The notes beneath the pieces are model-generated. The model had not been told where the DNA came from, did no database searches, and saw only the letters and a list, made by a program, of their open reading frames with translations. From positions 1 to 34,057 of the forward strand of contig JALQTV010000007.1 in assembly GCA_023268675.1 (NCBI GenBank): 34,057 nt of DNA. Reading direction: 5' to 3'. Of the stretch, positions 25,240 through 32,582 are shown piece after piece. The number at the start of each line of letters is the position of its first letter. Position 1 is the stretch's first letter. Source of the DNA: Saprospiraceae bacterium (GTDB taxonomy: Bacteria > Bacteroidota > Bacteroidia > Chitinophagales > Saprospiraceae). The position numbers and the translations under genes were made by a program.

Positions 25240-26706
25240 ATGGATTCCAAACAAGACCTGCAGCAAGGCATAGACAGCCGCAGAACCGTGATAGCTCAAT
25301 TGATAGACAACCCGAAAACAGGCCAGGAGGTCTGGGTAATGGGTTGGGTAAGGGCTTTCAGAGGCAATCAGTTCATTGCGCTCAACGATGGTTCTACCAT
25401 CAAAAACCTGCAAGTTGTGGTTGATTATGAGCAATTTCCGGAGTCTTTGATCAAAAAGATTACCTTCCATGCTTGTATAGCAGTCAGGGGAAAGGTAGCG
25501 GAGTCTAAGGGGGCAGGGCAAAGCATAGAAGTTGTGGCTGAAGAGTTGGAAATTTTTGGCGCAGCCAATCCGGAAACTTACCCTTTACAGCCCAAGCATC
25601 AGACGATGGAGTTTTTGCGCGAGAAGGCGCATTTCCGCATGCGTACCAACACTTTCAGTGCTGTTTTTCGAGTGAGGCACGCTGCCGCTTATGCTGTGCA
25701 TAAATTTTACAACGACCGCGGTTACTATTATCTCCACACGCCGATTGTTACCGGAAGTGATGCGGAAGGGGCGGGTGAGATGTTTCGCGTAACAACGTTG
25801 GATCCCAAAAATCCGCCCATGACGGAAGCTGGGGCAATTGATTGGAGCCAGGATTTTTTTGGCAAAGCTACCAACCTGACTGTTTCCGGTCAGTTGCAAG
25901 GTGAAATAGGCGCTCTTGCATTGGGTAAGATTTATACCTTTGGACCTACCTTCCGGGCTGAAAATTCAAATACCTCCCGTCACCTGGCTGAATTCTGGAT
26001 GATTGAGCCGGAAGTAGCGTTTTTCGATATTTACGACAACATGCAGCTGGCAGAGGATTTTGTGAAGTATGTCATCAGTTATGTACTGGAGCACAATGCC
26101 GATGATCTTGCCTTCCTGGATCAGCGCATCAAGGATATGGAAAAACAAATGAAGGCACAGGATCGAAGGGAGATGGGCTTGCTGGAAACCCTGAATTTTG
26201 TCGTTTCCAATGACTTTGAGCGCATTACTTACACCGAAGCTATTGAACTGTTGCACAACTCTACTCCTTACAAAAAGAAAAAATTTAAATTCCCAGTGGA
26301 GTGGGGGTCTGACTTACAGGCTGAGCACGAGCGCTGGTTGGTTGAAAAGCACTTCAAAAAGCCCGTTATTGTCCGCAATTATCCGAAAGACATCAAGGCG
26401 TTTTACATGCGGCTAAACGATGATAACAAAACAGTTGCGGCTATGGATGTTCTTTTCCCGGGTATTGGTGAAGTGATAGGTGGATCCCAGCGGGAGGAGC
26501 GTACAGATGTGCTATTGCAGCGAATGGCAGAGATGCATATTCCTGCTGAAGAGTTATGGTGGTACCTGGAATTGCGCAATTTTGGAGGTGCGCCTCACGC
26601 AGGTTTCGGCCTTGGTTTTGAGCGTATGGTCCAGTTTATCACAGGTATGGGGAATATACGCGATGTGATTGCTTTTCCTCGCACACCCGGTGTAGCAGAG
26701 TTTTAA
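25240..26706 (+). CDS. asnS: Asparaginyl-tRNA synthetase
   Basis: A 488-residue class IIb aminoacyl-tRNA synthetase. ATG 25240 is used; a GTG two codons earlier is open too. The N-terminal OB-fold anticodon-binding domain includes VWVMGWVRAFRGNQFIALNDGST. Class II motif 2 is TFRAENSNTSRHLAEFWMIEPE and motif 3 is GFGLGFERMVQFITGMGNIRDVIAFPRTPG. The Asn-specific region around LTVSGQLQGEIGALALGKIYTFGPTFRAENS fits AsnRS rather than AspRS. It charges tRNA-Asn with asparagine. A long inverted repeat follows 30 nt after the stop. Confidence 0.96.
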   Translation: MDSKQDLQQGIDSRRTVIAQLIDNPKTGQEVWVMGWVRAFRGNQFIALNDGSTIKNLQVVVDYEQFPESLIKKITFHACIAVRGKVAESKGAGQSIEVVAEELEIFGAANPETYPLQPKHQTMEFLREKAHFRMRTNTFSAVFRVRHAAAYAVHKFYNDRGYYYLHTPIVTGSDAEGAGEMFRVTTLDPKNPPMTEAGAIDWSQDFFGKATNLTVSGQLQGEIGALALGKIYTFGPTFRAENSNTSRHLAEFWMIEPEVAFFDIYDNMQLAEDFVKYVISYVLEHNADDLAFLDQRIKDMEKQMKAQDRREMGLLETLNFVVSNDFERITYTEAIELLHNSTPYKKKKFKFPVEWGSDLQAEHERWLVEKHFKKPVIVRNYPKDIKAFYMRLNDDNKTVAAMDVLFPGIGEVIGGSQREERTDVLLQRMAEMHIPAEELWWYLELRNFGGAPHAGFGLGFERMVQFITGMGNIRDVIAFPRTPGVAEF

Positions 26707-26735
26707 TTGTGGGATTTTGACAATAATTTAGCAAG

Positions 26736-26788
26736 GCCGGTATTTTCTTGTGTACAAATGTGTTATCTTTCAACAGGAAAATACCGGC
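26736..26788. repeat. 12-bp perfect inverted repeat between asnS and rhodanese genes
   Basis: GCCGGTATTTTC (26736-26747) is exactly complementary to GAAAATACCGGC (26777-26788), with 29 nt between the arms and extra A/T pairs outside. It lies just after asnS and ends 3 nt before a candidate start of the rhodanese gene. It may be a terminator with a large loop, a regulatory hairpin, or an operator; a short U run (CTTT) follows. Confidence 0.7.
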
Positions 26789-26791
26789 TTT

Positions 26792-27142
26792 ATGAAAGAA
26801 CCTACCTGCCAAATCAGTTTTTGGGGACAAATGAGGAGTTTTATACCTCACCTCAATCCTCGCGACTTCCTACAGTCTGTACAAAATTGTCCTGATGCCT
26901 GCCTGCTAGATGTTCGAACCCCTGAAGAATTCAGAAAAGATGGCCTGAAAAATGCTAAAAACCTGGATTATCTGGGAGCATCTTTTATTGACGAACTATT
27001 GTCTTTGCCTAAAGATTCCTCTTATTTTGTCTATTGTCGTTCGGGTAGGAGAAGCTTGCGGGTATGTACGCTCATGCACAATTGTGGATTTTCAAAGGTG
27101 TATAATTTGGATGGTGGGTTGGCTGTGATGTTTGAAAAATAG
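26792..27142 (+). CDS. Rhodanese-like sulfurtransferase, single domain
   Basis: About 116 residues from ATG 26792; ATG 26831 (103 residues, beginning MRSFIPHLNPRDF) is equally possible and closer to the usual domain boundary. The rhodanese domain has the N-terminal CLLDVRTPEEFRKDG motif and the active-site loop CRSGRRS, where Cys would carry the persulfide. It ends in YNLDGGLAVM, matching the family's 'v.nl.GG...W' pattern apart from the missing Trp. It precedes two YeeE/YedE-type transporter genes, a grouping seen in bacterial sulfur uptake and persulfide-handling clusters. Confidence 0.88.
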   Translation: MKEPTCQISFWGQMRSFIPHLNPRDFLQSVQNCPDACLLDVRTPEEFRKDGLKNAKNLDYLGASFIDELLSLPKDSSYFVYCRSGRRSLRVCTLMHNCGFSKVYNLDGGLAVMFEK

Positions 27143-27261
27143 AATGATTATTTGTGTAATCTTATTTGGTCGGAAAGAATAAATAGCACAGAAATACACG
27201 TCCAAATTTTATTCTATTTTGTATAATTTTAGTACTTTTCGTTTTATTGCCTTATAAAAGA

Positions 27262-27858
27262 ATGATTATGACGGAATCTACCTCTTGGTTGGATATAATA
27301 AGTCAGCCCTGGTCTTGGTATGTATCAGGGGCTGCCATCACCCTGGTTGTTTTTTTGAACAATTGGCTGGGTAAGCGTTTTGGGATTTCGGGCTCTTACG
27401 AAGTTGCCTGTAGCTTACTGGGAGCCGGAAAGAAAATTTCTTTTTTCAAGCGCGATTTAAAGGGAGATATTTGGATCATTGCCTTTGTACTGGGCAGTAT
27501 TTTGGGAGGTTACATTGCTTCACAATATTTGACAAGTGATCAGGCGGTAGTTATTTCTGAATCGACCATTGCTTACCTCAACGAACTGGGCATTGCTTAT
27601 CCCGATGCTGATACCAGGGGGTTGGGGATGGTTCCGGATACCATTTTCAACCTTTCAAGCCCGAAAGGAATATTGCTTGCTGTTTTGGGTGGCTTGCTGG
27701 TAGGTTTCGGCTCGCGTTATGGAAGGGGCTGCACTTCCGGACATGCCATCAACGGATTGGCTCACTTTCAGTTGCCTTCTTTGGTGACAGTAATCGGGTT
27801 TTTTATTGGGGGTTTGTTGATGGTACATTTTATTTTTCCCTGGTTGAATGCGCTGTAA
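27262..27858 (+). CDS. YeeE/YedE-family sulfur transporter, N-terminal half protein
   Basis: About 198 residues from ATG 27262 (ATG 27268 is also possible). Four or five hydrophobic segments are present. The family signature GFGSRYGRGCTSGHAINGLAHFQLPS includes the conserved Cys that in thiosulfate transporter TsuA lies in the translocation path. The family imports thiosulfate or related sulfur species across the inner membrane. In this type the protein is split in two: this is the first half and the next gene the second. The upstream rhodanese is likely the cytoplasmic sulfur acceptor (inference). Confidence 0.88.
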   Translation: MIMTESTSWLDIISQPWSWYVSGAAITLVVFLNNWLGKRFGISGSYEVACSLLGAGKKISFFKRDLKGDIWIIAFVLGSILGGYIASQYLTSDQAVVISESTIAYLNELGIAYPDADTRGLGMVPDTIFNLSSPKGILLAVLGGLLVGFGSRYGRGCTSGHAINGLAHFQLPSLVTVIGFFIGGLLMVHFIFPWLNAL

Positions 27859-27913
27859 GCTAAGAGCCAAACCCTTCAATACAGTGATTTAGGAAGACTT
27901 AAACTTGTAAAAA

Positions 27914-28333
27914 ATGAAATTCAGGCATCTCTTATTTTTTATAGTGGGTATATTTTTCGGCATTGTGATGTTCAAATCAGAAGTAGTATCCTGGTTTAGA
28001 ATACATGAAATGTTCAGGTTTGAGAGCATTCATATGTATGGAGTGATTGGAACAGCCGTAGTTTTGAGTGCCATTATGTTTATCCTGTTTGAAAAATTCA
28101 AATTCAAAAATCTGGATGGGAATTACCCCAAATACGATCCGCTACCATGGAATTTCAAGCGCCATATCATTGCAGGAACCATATTCGGACTGGGTTGGGG
28201 TTTGCTCGGAGCATGTCCGGGGCCTATGTATGTGCTTCTGGGGAGTGGCTATGGTATATTCCTGATAGTCGTTCCCTCGGCTGTTGCCGGAGCCTATTTG
28301 TATGGTTTGGTCAGGGACAAGCTGCCTCACTGA
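27914..28333 (+). CDS. YeeE/YedE-family sulfur transporter, C-terminal half protein (DUF6691-like)
   Basis: A 139-residue membrane protein that complements the preceding gene 55 nt upstream. Hydrophobic segments at about 5-20, 42-58, 85-105 and 110-130 surround the conserved FGLGWGLLGACPGPMYVLLGSG motif, whose Cys corresponds to the second pore cysteine of TsuA-like transporters. The family's FKSEVVSWFRIHEMFRFESIHMYGVIG entry is typical for the second half protein. Function is inferred as part of a two-protein sulfur-compound permease. Confidence 0.88.
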   Translation: MKFRHLLFFIVGIFFGIVMFKSEVVSWFRIHEMFRFESIHMYGVIGTAVVLSAIMFILFEKFKFKNLDGNYPKYDPLPWNFKRHIIAGTIFGLGWGLLGACPGPMYVLLGSGYGIFLIVVPSAVAGAYLYGLVRDKLPH

Positions 28334-28725
28334 TCTGAACGCTTAAGGCTTTTGCTTGCTTGTAGGGGCAATTTATCTGGAGTCTTGCCTCATTCAGATT
28401 CTCCTTTGTGCAAACCTATGCGATTTTTGCGCGAAACTCGAGTTTAAGGGTTTCACGCATAGTTCGAAAAGCATATCTTCTAATAATCAAGATAAGACCG
28501 CTTGCTGAATAGTTACGAATAAGTTAAGTAACATTAAGGATTTGCTAAAACAGCGAGGGGTGACTCAGGTAGCGAAGAGAGTGAATTTGTGTTAAAAATT
28601 GATTGTCAATAATTTGTAAATTATTTTTTCCGTCGGAAAATATCAGTCATGATACGTAAGTGATGTTTGTTACGGAGCAGGGAGGGTTTTATCCCCACCT
28701 TTGTTTTAAACAAAAACTCATTATC
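28334..28725. other. Non-coding region before the DUF2202 genes, with palindromes
   Basis: About 390 bp with no credible gene. It holds a perfect 12-bp palindrome AAACTCGAGTTT (28434-28445) inside a larger arrangement where CTATGCG (28416-28422) matches CGCATAG (28456-28462). It also holds a 7-1-7 inverted repeat TTTTCCG-T-CGGAAAA (28626-28640) about 85 bp before the DUF2202 start. Either could be an operator; no clear TTTG-N19-TAnnTTTG promoter was found. Confidence 0.5.
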
Positions 28726-29418
28726 ATGAAAGCAAGATATTTCTTATTCAGCGCATTACTTCTCGGATCAAGTTTGTTCTACACCAGTTGTGAAAAAGAC
28801 AAGGCACAACCTGATCCCTACCTTGAAGTGGACAGTGATGGCAACACCCGATTCAACAACAACCTACAGACCTATGTAGATGACCTCCCTGTTGAGGATT
28901 TGAATACAGGAGAGCTTGCGTCCCTGGCCTATATCAGAGAAGAAGAAAAACTGGCACGTGATGTTTATACAGCATTGTATAGCTTATGGTCCAAAAATGT
29001 ATTCAACAATATCAGTGGCAGTGAAGCTACTCACATGGGGGCAGTATTGGTATTGCTCGATAAATACGAATTGGAAGACCCGGCTGCTGGTACAGACTAT
29101 GGGGTTTTTAACAATCCCGAATTGCAGCAGTTGTATGATGATCTTTTGGCTTATGGCCAGGTGAGTCTGGTGCAGGCTCTGGAAGTGGGAGCTACCGTAG
29201 AGGAAGTAGATATCATTGACATCCAGACGGATTTGGATGAATTTGTAGACAACCAGGACATTGAAATGGTTTATGAAAGTCTGATCAAAGGTTCCAGAAA
29301 TCACCTACGTTCTTTTGTACGAAACCTTGAACAAGAGGGTATAACTTACACTCCGCAGTTCCTCGATCAGGCAACTTACGATGCTATCATTAATGCTCCC
29401 ATGGAAACAGGGAACTAA
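28726..29418 (+). CDS. DUF2202 ferritin-like lipoprotein
   Basis: A 230-residue lipoprotein from ATG 28726, with lipobox TSC (Cys22) after a hydrophobic signal. The frame is open 22 codons further up but that would bury the signal. The DUF2202 domain (about 62-215) is a four-helix ferritin-like fold. Candidate metal ligands are in REEEKLARDVY (Glu72-74), SEATH (Glu100, His103), the Glu pair 159/160 and RNHLRSF (His193). DUF2202 has no firmly established function; iron or other metal binding is suggested by the fold. A paralogue follows 18 nt downstream. Confidence 0.87.
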   Translation: MKARYFLFSALLLGSSLFYTSCEKDKAQPDPYLEVDSDGNTRFNNNLQTYVDDLPVEDLNTGELASLAYIREEEKLARDVYTALYSLWSKNVFNNISGSEATHMGAVLVLLDKYELEDPAAGTDYGVFNNPELQQLYDDLLAYGQVSLVQALEVGATVEEVDIIDIQTDLDEFVDNQDIEMVYESLIKGSRNHLRSFVRNLEQEGITYTPQFLDQATYDAIINAPMETGN

Positions 29419-29436
29419 TTTATAAAATTGAACACC

Positions 29437-30141
29437 ATGAAAACGATCAAAAGCTTATTGCCTGCCTTTCTTCCGCTCTTATTATTGCTGCCATCGTGGC
29501 AAATGAACCCAGCTTTGGATGCTGAAGAAGCGACTTGGGTGGCCATGTTGGAAGAAGAAAAGTTGGCGCGTGATGTGTACACTTATTTTCACGACAGCTA
29601 CAATCAGCAAATTTTTGCGAACATCGCAAGCTCTGAAAACCAACACATGGATAAGGTAAAGGCCGTATTTACCGGAAAAGGATACGAGCTTCCTGCCAGT
29701 GTAGCGAATGATGAAGCTGGTAAATTTACAGTTGAAGCCATTCAAAAGTTGTATGATGAGTTGACTACGAAGGGAGATGTTTCGCTTACAGAGGCCCTGT
29801 CCGTAGGTGCCTGGATCGAAGAAAAAGACATATTTGATCTGAATGCGATGATAGCTACGGAGGAAGATGCCGAAGTAAAACAGGTATTGGGAACTTTGCT
29901 AGAGGCTTCTCACAATCACATTCGGGCATTTTCCCGACAATTGGGAGGGGATTATATACCGCAGATCCTGTCTGCTGAAGCATACAACGAGATTCTTGGT
30001 CAGGGGAATGCAAAAGGCATGAGTCATGGCAAGGGCAAAGGCCAGGGAAAAGCCATGGCGGGCTGTTCGGGTAATTGTGGAGGAAGTTGCAAGGGAGGAA
30101 GTTGTAAAGGTGGTGGATGCAAAGGAAGCGGCAGCCATTGA
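29437..30141 (+). CDS. DUF2202 ferritin-like secreted protein with Cys/Gly-rich tail
   Basis: A 234-residue paralogue of the preceding gene, starting at ATG 29437. It has an N-terminal signal-like hydrophobic stretch without a lipobox, then the DUF2202 domain (about 30-190): MLEEEKLARDVY, SENQHMDKV, GAWIEEKDI and SHNHIRAFSRQL supply the same Glu/His positions. The C-terminal tail is unusual: a His/Lys/Gly stretch (SHGKGKGQGK) followed by five regularly spaced Cys (210, 214, 218, 223, 228) in Gly/Lys/Ser repeats. The tail could bind metal or crosslink; that is inference. A terminator follows 29 nt after the stop. Confidence 0.87.
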   Translation: MKTIKSLLPAFLPLLLLLPSWQMNPALDAEEATWVAMLEEEKLARDVYTYFHDSYNQQIFANIASSENQHMDKVKAVFTGKGYELPASVANDEAGKFTVEAIQKLYDELTTKGDVSLTEALSVGAWIEEKDIFDLNAMIATEEDAEVKQVLGTLLEASHNHIRAFSRQLGGDYIPQILSAEAYNEILGQGNAKGMSHGKGKGQGKAMAGCSGNCGGSCKGGSCKGGGCKGSGSH

Positions 30142-30169
30142 GTTGAGCGAAATGAAAAATCAGGTAACA

Positions 30170-30210
30170 AAAACCCTCATTCAAATAAAGTTGGATGGGG
30201 GTTTTGTTTT
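30170..30210 (+). terminator. Terminator after the second DUF2202 gene
   Basis: AAAACCCTCAT (30170-30180) pairs with ATGGGGGTTTT (30195-30205) with one wobble pair, and GTTTT follows. Confidence 0.8.
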
Positions 30211-30234
30211 AGGGCGAAGATTTTTGTACTTTCC
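30202..30234 (+). promoter_or_regulatory. Possible promoter of the haem-binding-domain gene
   Basis: TTTTG (30202-30206) and TACTTTCC (30227-30234) are 20 nt apart, resembling the Bacteroidota TTTG/TAnnTTTG pair with two mismatches in the -7 element. The leader to ATG 30279 would be about 40 nt. Confidence 0.3.
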
Positions 30235-30278
30235 CTACACTATAGAAACTTATAATTAACATTATCAACCAACTCTTT

Positions 30279-30743
30279 ATGAAAAATCGGGTCGTAAAAA
30301 TCGTTGTCTATGCGTTGGCGGGCTTTTTGGTCATTGCTCAATTGTTCAGAATTGATAAGACCAACCCTGCGGTAGATGCATCAGTAGATTATCTGGCAAC
30401 TGTGGAGGTACCTGCTGAGGTCTCTCAATTATTGAAGGCATCTTGTTATGATTGTCACTCCGACGAGACGGCTTACCCTTGGTACACCAATATAGCGCCG
30501 GTTTCCTGGTGGATCAAAAAGCACATCAACGATGGGCGAAAGCACCTCAATTTCTCTGTTTGGGGTACCTATACAGCGAAGCGAAAAGCGCACAAAATGG
30601 AAGAATGTTATGAAATGGTAGAAGAAGGTGAAATGCCGATGGCTTCTTATACCTGGATGCACGGAGATGCTGCTTTAGACGATGATCAAAAGGCACTGCT
30701 GGTTGATTGGTTCAAAAAGCAAGAGGCAGCTTTTAAAGAGTAA
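30279..30743 (+). CDS. Haem-binding domain protein (CxxCH, membrane-anchored)
   Basis: A 154-residue protein with one N-terminal membrane anchor (residues 7-22) and a haem c attachment motif CYDCH (Cys56, Cys59, His60). The context CYDCHSDETAYPWYTNIAPVSWWIKKHINDGRKHLNFS is characteristic of the small Bacteroidota 'haem-binding domain' family (PF14376-type). It likely faces the periplasm as an electron carrier or haem sensor; the partner is unknown. The C-terminal Met-containing MPMASYTWMHGDA may supply the second haem ligand (inference). It ends 20 nt before the CsgG-like gene. Confidence 0.9.
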   Translation: MKNRVVKIVVYALAGFLVIAQLFRIDKTNPAVDASVDYLATVEVPAEVSQLLKASCYDCHSDETAYPWYTNIAPVSWWIKKHINDGRKHLNFSVWGTYTAKRKAHKMEECYEMVEEGEMPMASYTWMHGDAALDDDQKALLVDWFKKQEAAFKE

Positions 30744-30763
30744 GACACCAAAAAACGCATGAT

Positions 30764-31696
30764 ATGCCATTCAAATTTCGAAGCCTTCTGCTGTTGTTGA
30801 TTGGAGTGCCTTTGTTGCTCCTTCCCGATACAGCCATGGCGCAAAAAAAGCTTAAGAAAAAACGCATCGCCGTTTTTACATTCAATGACATGTCCCGGTC
30901 CGGGTACTTTTGGTTTAATCAGCAAACCATTGGGGAAGGGCTGAGTGATATGATTGTTACAGAGCTTGTACAATCAGATCAATACACGGTACTGGAAAGG
31001 GATCGCTTGAACGATTTGCTACGCGAACAAGATCTGGGAGCTGCCGGAGTCGTAACGCCTGAAACAGCAGCTGCTATGGGGAAAGTGTTGGGAGTAGAAC
31101 TCGCTGTATTTGGGTCAATTACAGAATTTGGACACAAGGGTTCAGGTACAGGAGTCAGCATCCCTGCGACTGGCATCAGGGTAGGAAAGCAAACCGCTGT
31201 GACTGCGATTGATCTTCGCATTGTAGAAACAGGTACCGGGGAAATTTTAAAGGCAGAGAGTGTGCGTCGTGAAAAAACGGCCTTGTCAGGTGGAGTGAGG
31301 ATAAAAAATTTCCGCTTTGACAACAAGGATCAGTTCGATGGGACGCTGGTGGGGAAGGTTACCCGCGAAGCGGTAGAAGATGTGGTAGCTCTGCTCAACG
31401 ATGTAGCGGAATCTACTCCCTGGTCAGCCAAGGTAATCATGATGCAAGGGGACCAGGTTTACATCAATAGCGGAGCGCAGGATGGGGTTGAAGTGGGCGA
31501 AGAGTTTGACGTTTTCCGTGAAGGGCAGACGCTTATAGACCCCGATACCGGATTGTCGCTGGGTTCCATCACTACCCGGATAGGCAGGATACGTGTGGTC
31601 GATGTGACCTCTATTGGAGAGGGCAAAGCCGCCATTTGTACAGTTGTCGAGGGTGGCGACTTTGAAAAGGGCGATATTGTAAAAGAAAAAGAGTGA
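30764..31696 (+). CDS. CsgG/HfaB-family exported protein
   Basis: A 310-residue protein with a classical signal peptide ending AMA-Q (about residue 26) and no lipobox Cys, unlike CsgG of curli secretion. The CsgG-like core follows: KRIAVFTFNDMS, GEGLSDMIVTELVQSDQYTVLERDRLNDLLREQDLG, LGVELAVFGSITEF, VTAIDLRIVETGTGEIL. From about residue 210 a second domain resembles FlgT C-terminal or similar beta-barrel modules (VIMMQGDQVYINSGAQDGVEVGEEFDVFREG). Many Bacteroidota have such proteins without curli genes; a periplasmic or envelope role is likely. It ends 2 bp from the convergent cysM gene. Confidence 0.85.
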   Translation: MPFKFRSLLLLLIGVPLLLLPDTAMAQKKLKKKRIAVFTFNDMSRSGYFWFNQQTIGEGLSDMIVTELVQSDQYTVLERDRLNDLLREQDLGAAGVVTPETAAAMGKVLGVELAVFGSITEFGHKGSGTGVSIPATGIRVGKQTAVTAIDLRIVETGTGEILKAESVRREKTALSGGVRIKNFRFDNKDQFDGTLVGKVTREAVEDVVALLNDVAESTPWSAKVIMMQGDQVYINSGAQDGVEVGEEFDVFREGQTLIDPDTGLSLGSITTRIGRIRVVDVTSIGEGKAAICTVVEGGDFEKGDIVKEKE

Positions 31697-31698
31697 TA

Positions 31699-32580
31699 TC
31701 AAGAGAAGATGCCTTCTGAAAGGTAACGATCTCCCCGGTCGCAGATAATTGCAACTACCAGTGCCGGGTCGGTAAGTTCTGAAAGTACCCGCCCGGCAGC
31801 TGCGACGGCTCCTCCACTGCTCATTCCGGCAAATACAGAAGCCTCTTTAGCCAGTCTTTTCATAGTGGCAGTAGCATCCTCCTGACTTACATCTACAATT
31901 TGATCTACCCATTCTCTTTGGTATATCCGGGGAAGGTATTCCGGAGACCAGCGCCGGATGCCGGGTATGTTGGAACCTTCTACAGGTTGCACTCCAATTA
32001 TCTGAATAGCAGGATTTTGTTCTTTCAGGTACTTCGATACTCCCATGATGGTTCCGGTTGTACCCATAGACGATACGAAGTGGGTGATTTTACCATTGGT
32101 ATCCCGCCATATTTCAGGGCCGGTTGTAAGGTAGTGGGCCCTCCAGTTGTCGTCGTTGGCAAACTGATTGAGCATGAAAAATCCCTCGGTAGCCATTTCT
32201 TCTGCTAATTGACGAGAATATTCTATGGTTTTTTCTTTAGGTGTGAGGATGACTTCTGCTCCGTAGGCTTTCATGGTGTCGATGCGTTCCCGGGTAGAAC
32301 CTTCGGGCATGATGAGGTGCATTTTCAGGCCGTAGGCATTGGCTATCATAGCCAGGGCTATACCGGTATTTCCACTGGTGGCCTCTACCAGTTTGTCACC
32401 CCTTTTGATTTCTCCCCGGTCCATTGCTGCTTTGATCATATTGTAGGCTGCCCGGTCTTTGACGCTTCCTCCGGGATTTTGCCCTTCCAGTTTTCCCAAT
32501 AGCCGCCCCTGTGCAGAGGGGAAAAGCATGGAGAGTTCTGCGAGAGGGGTATTGCCAATTAATTCGGGAATGGTAGCCAT
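31699..32580 (-). CDS. cysM: Cysteine synthase B
   Basis: A 293-residue PLP-dependent O-acetylserine sulfhydrylase from ATG 32580 (MATIPELIGNTPLAEL); the open frame further upstream lies within cysE. The Schiff-base lysine is Lys41 in NPGGSVKDRAAYNM, the phosphate/substrate loop is EATSGNTGIALA, and SSMGTTGTIMGVSKYLKE matches the CysM subtype. It condenses O-acetylserine with sulfide (or thiosulfate) to cysteine. The start is 2 nt after the cysE stop, so the two genes form a cysteine-synthesis operon. The nearby YeeE/rhodanese genes may feed sulfur into it (inference). Confidence 0.93.
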   Translation of the reverse strand: MATIPELIGNTPLAELSMLFPSAQGRLLGKLEGQNPGGSVKDRAAYNMIKAAMDRGEIKRGDKLVEATSGNTGIALAMIANAYGLKMHLIMPEGSTRERIDTMKAYGAEVILTPKEKTIEYSRQLAEEMATEGFFMLNQFANDDNWRAHYLTTGPEIWRDTNGKITHFVSSMGTTGTIMGVSKYLKEQNPAIQIIGVQPVEGSNIPGIRRWSPEYLPRIYQREWVDQIVDVSQEDATATMKRLAKEASVFAGMSSGGAVAAAGRVLSELTDPALVVAIICDRGDRYLSEGIFS

Positions 32581-32582
32581 GT

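Noticed and set aside
30060-30141. Metallothionein-like small protein in the Cys-rich stretch
   Set aside because: The Cys/Gly-rich segment is in frame with and continuous with the DUF2202 domain, so it is a tail and not a separate gene.
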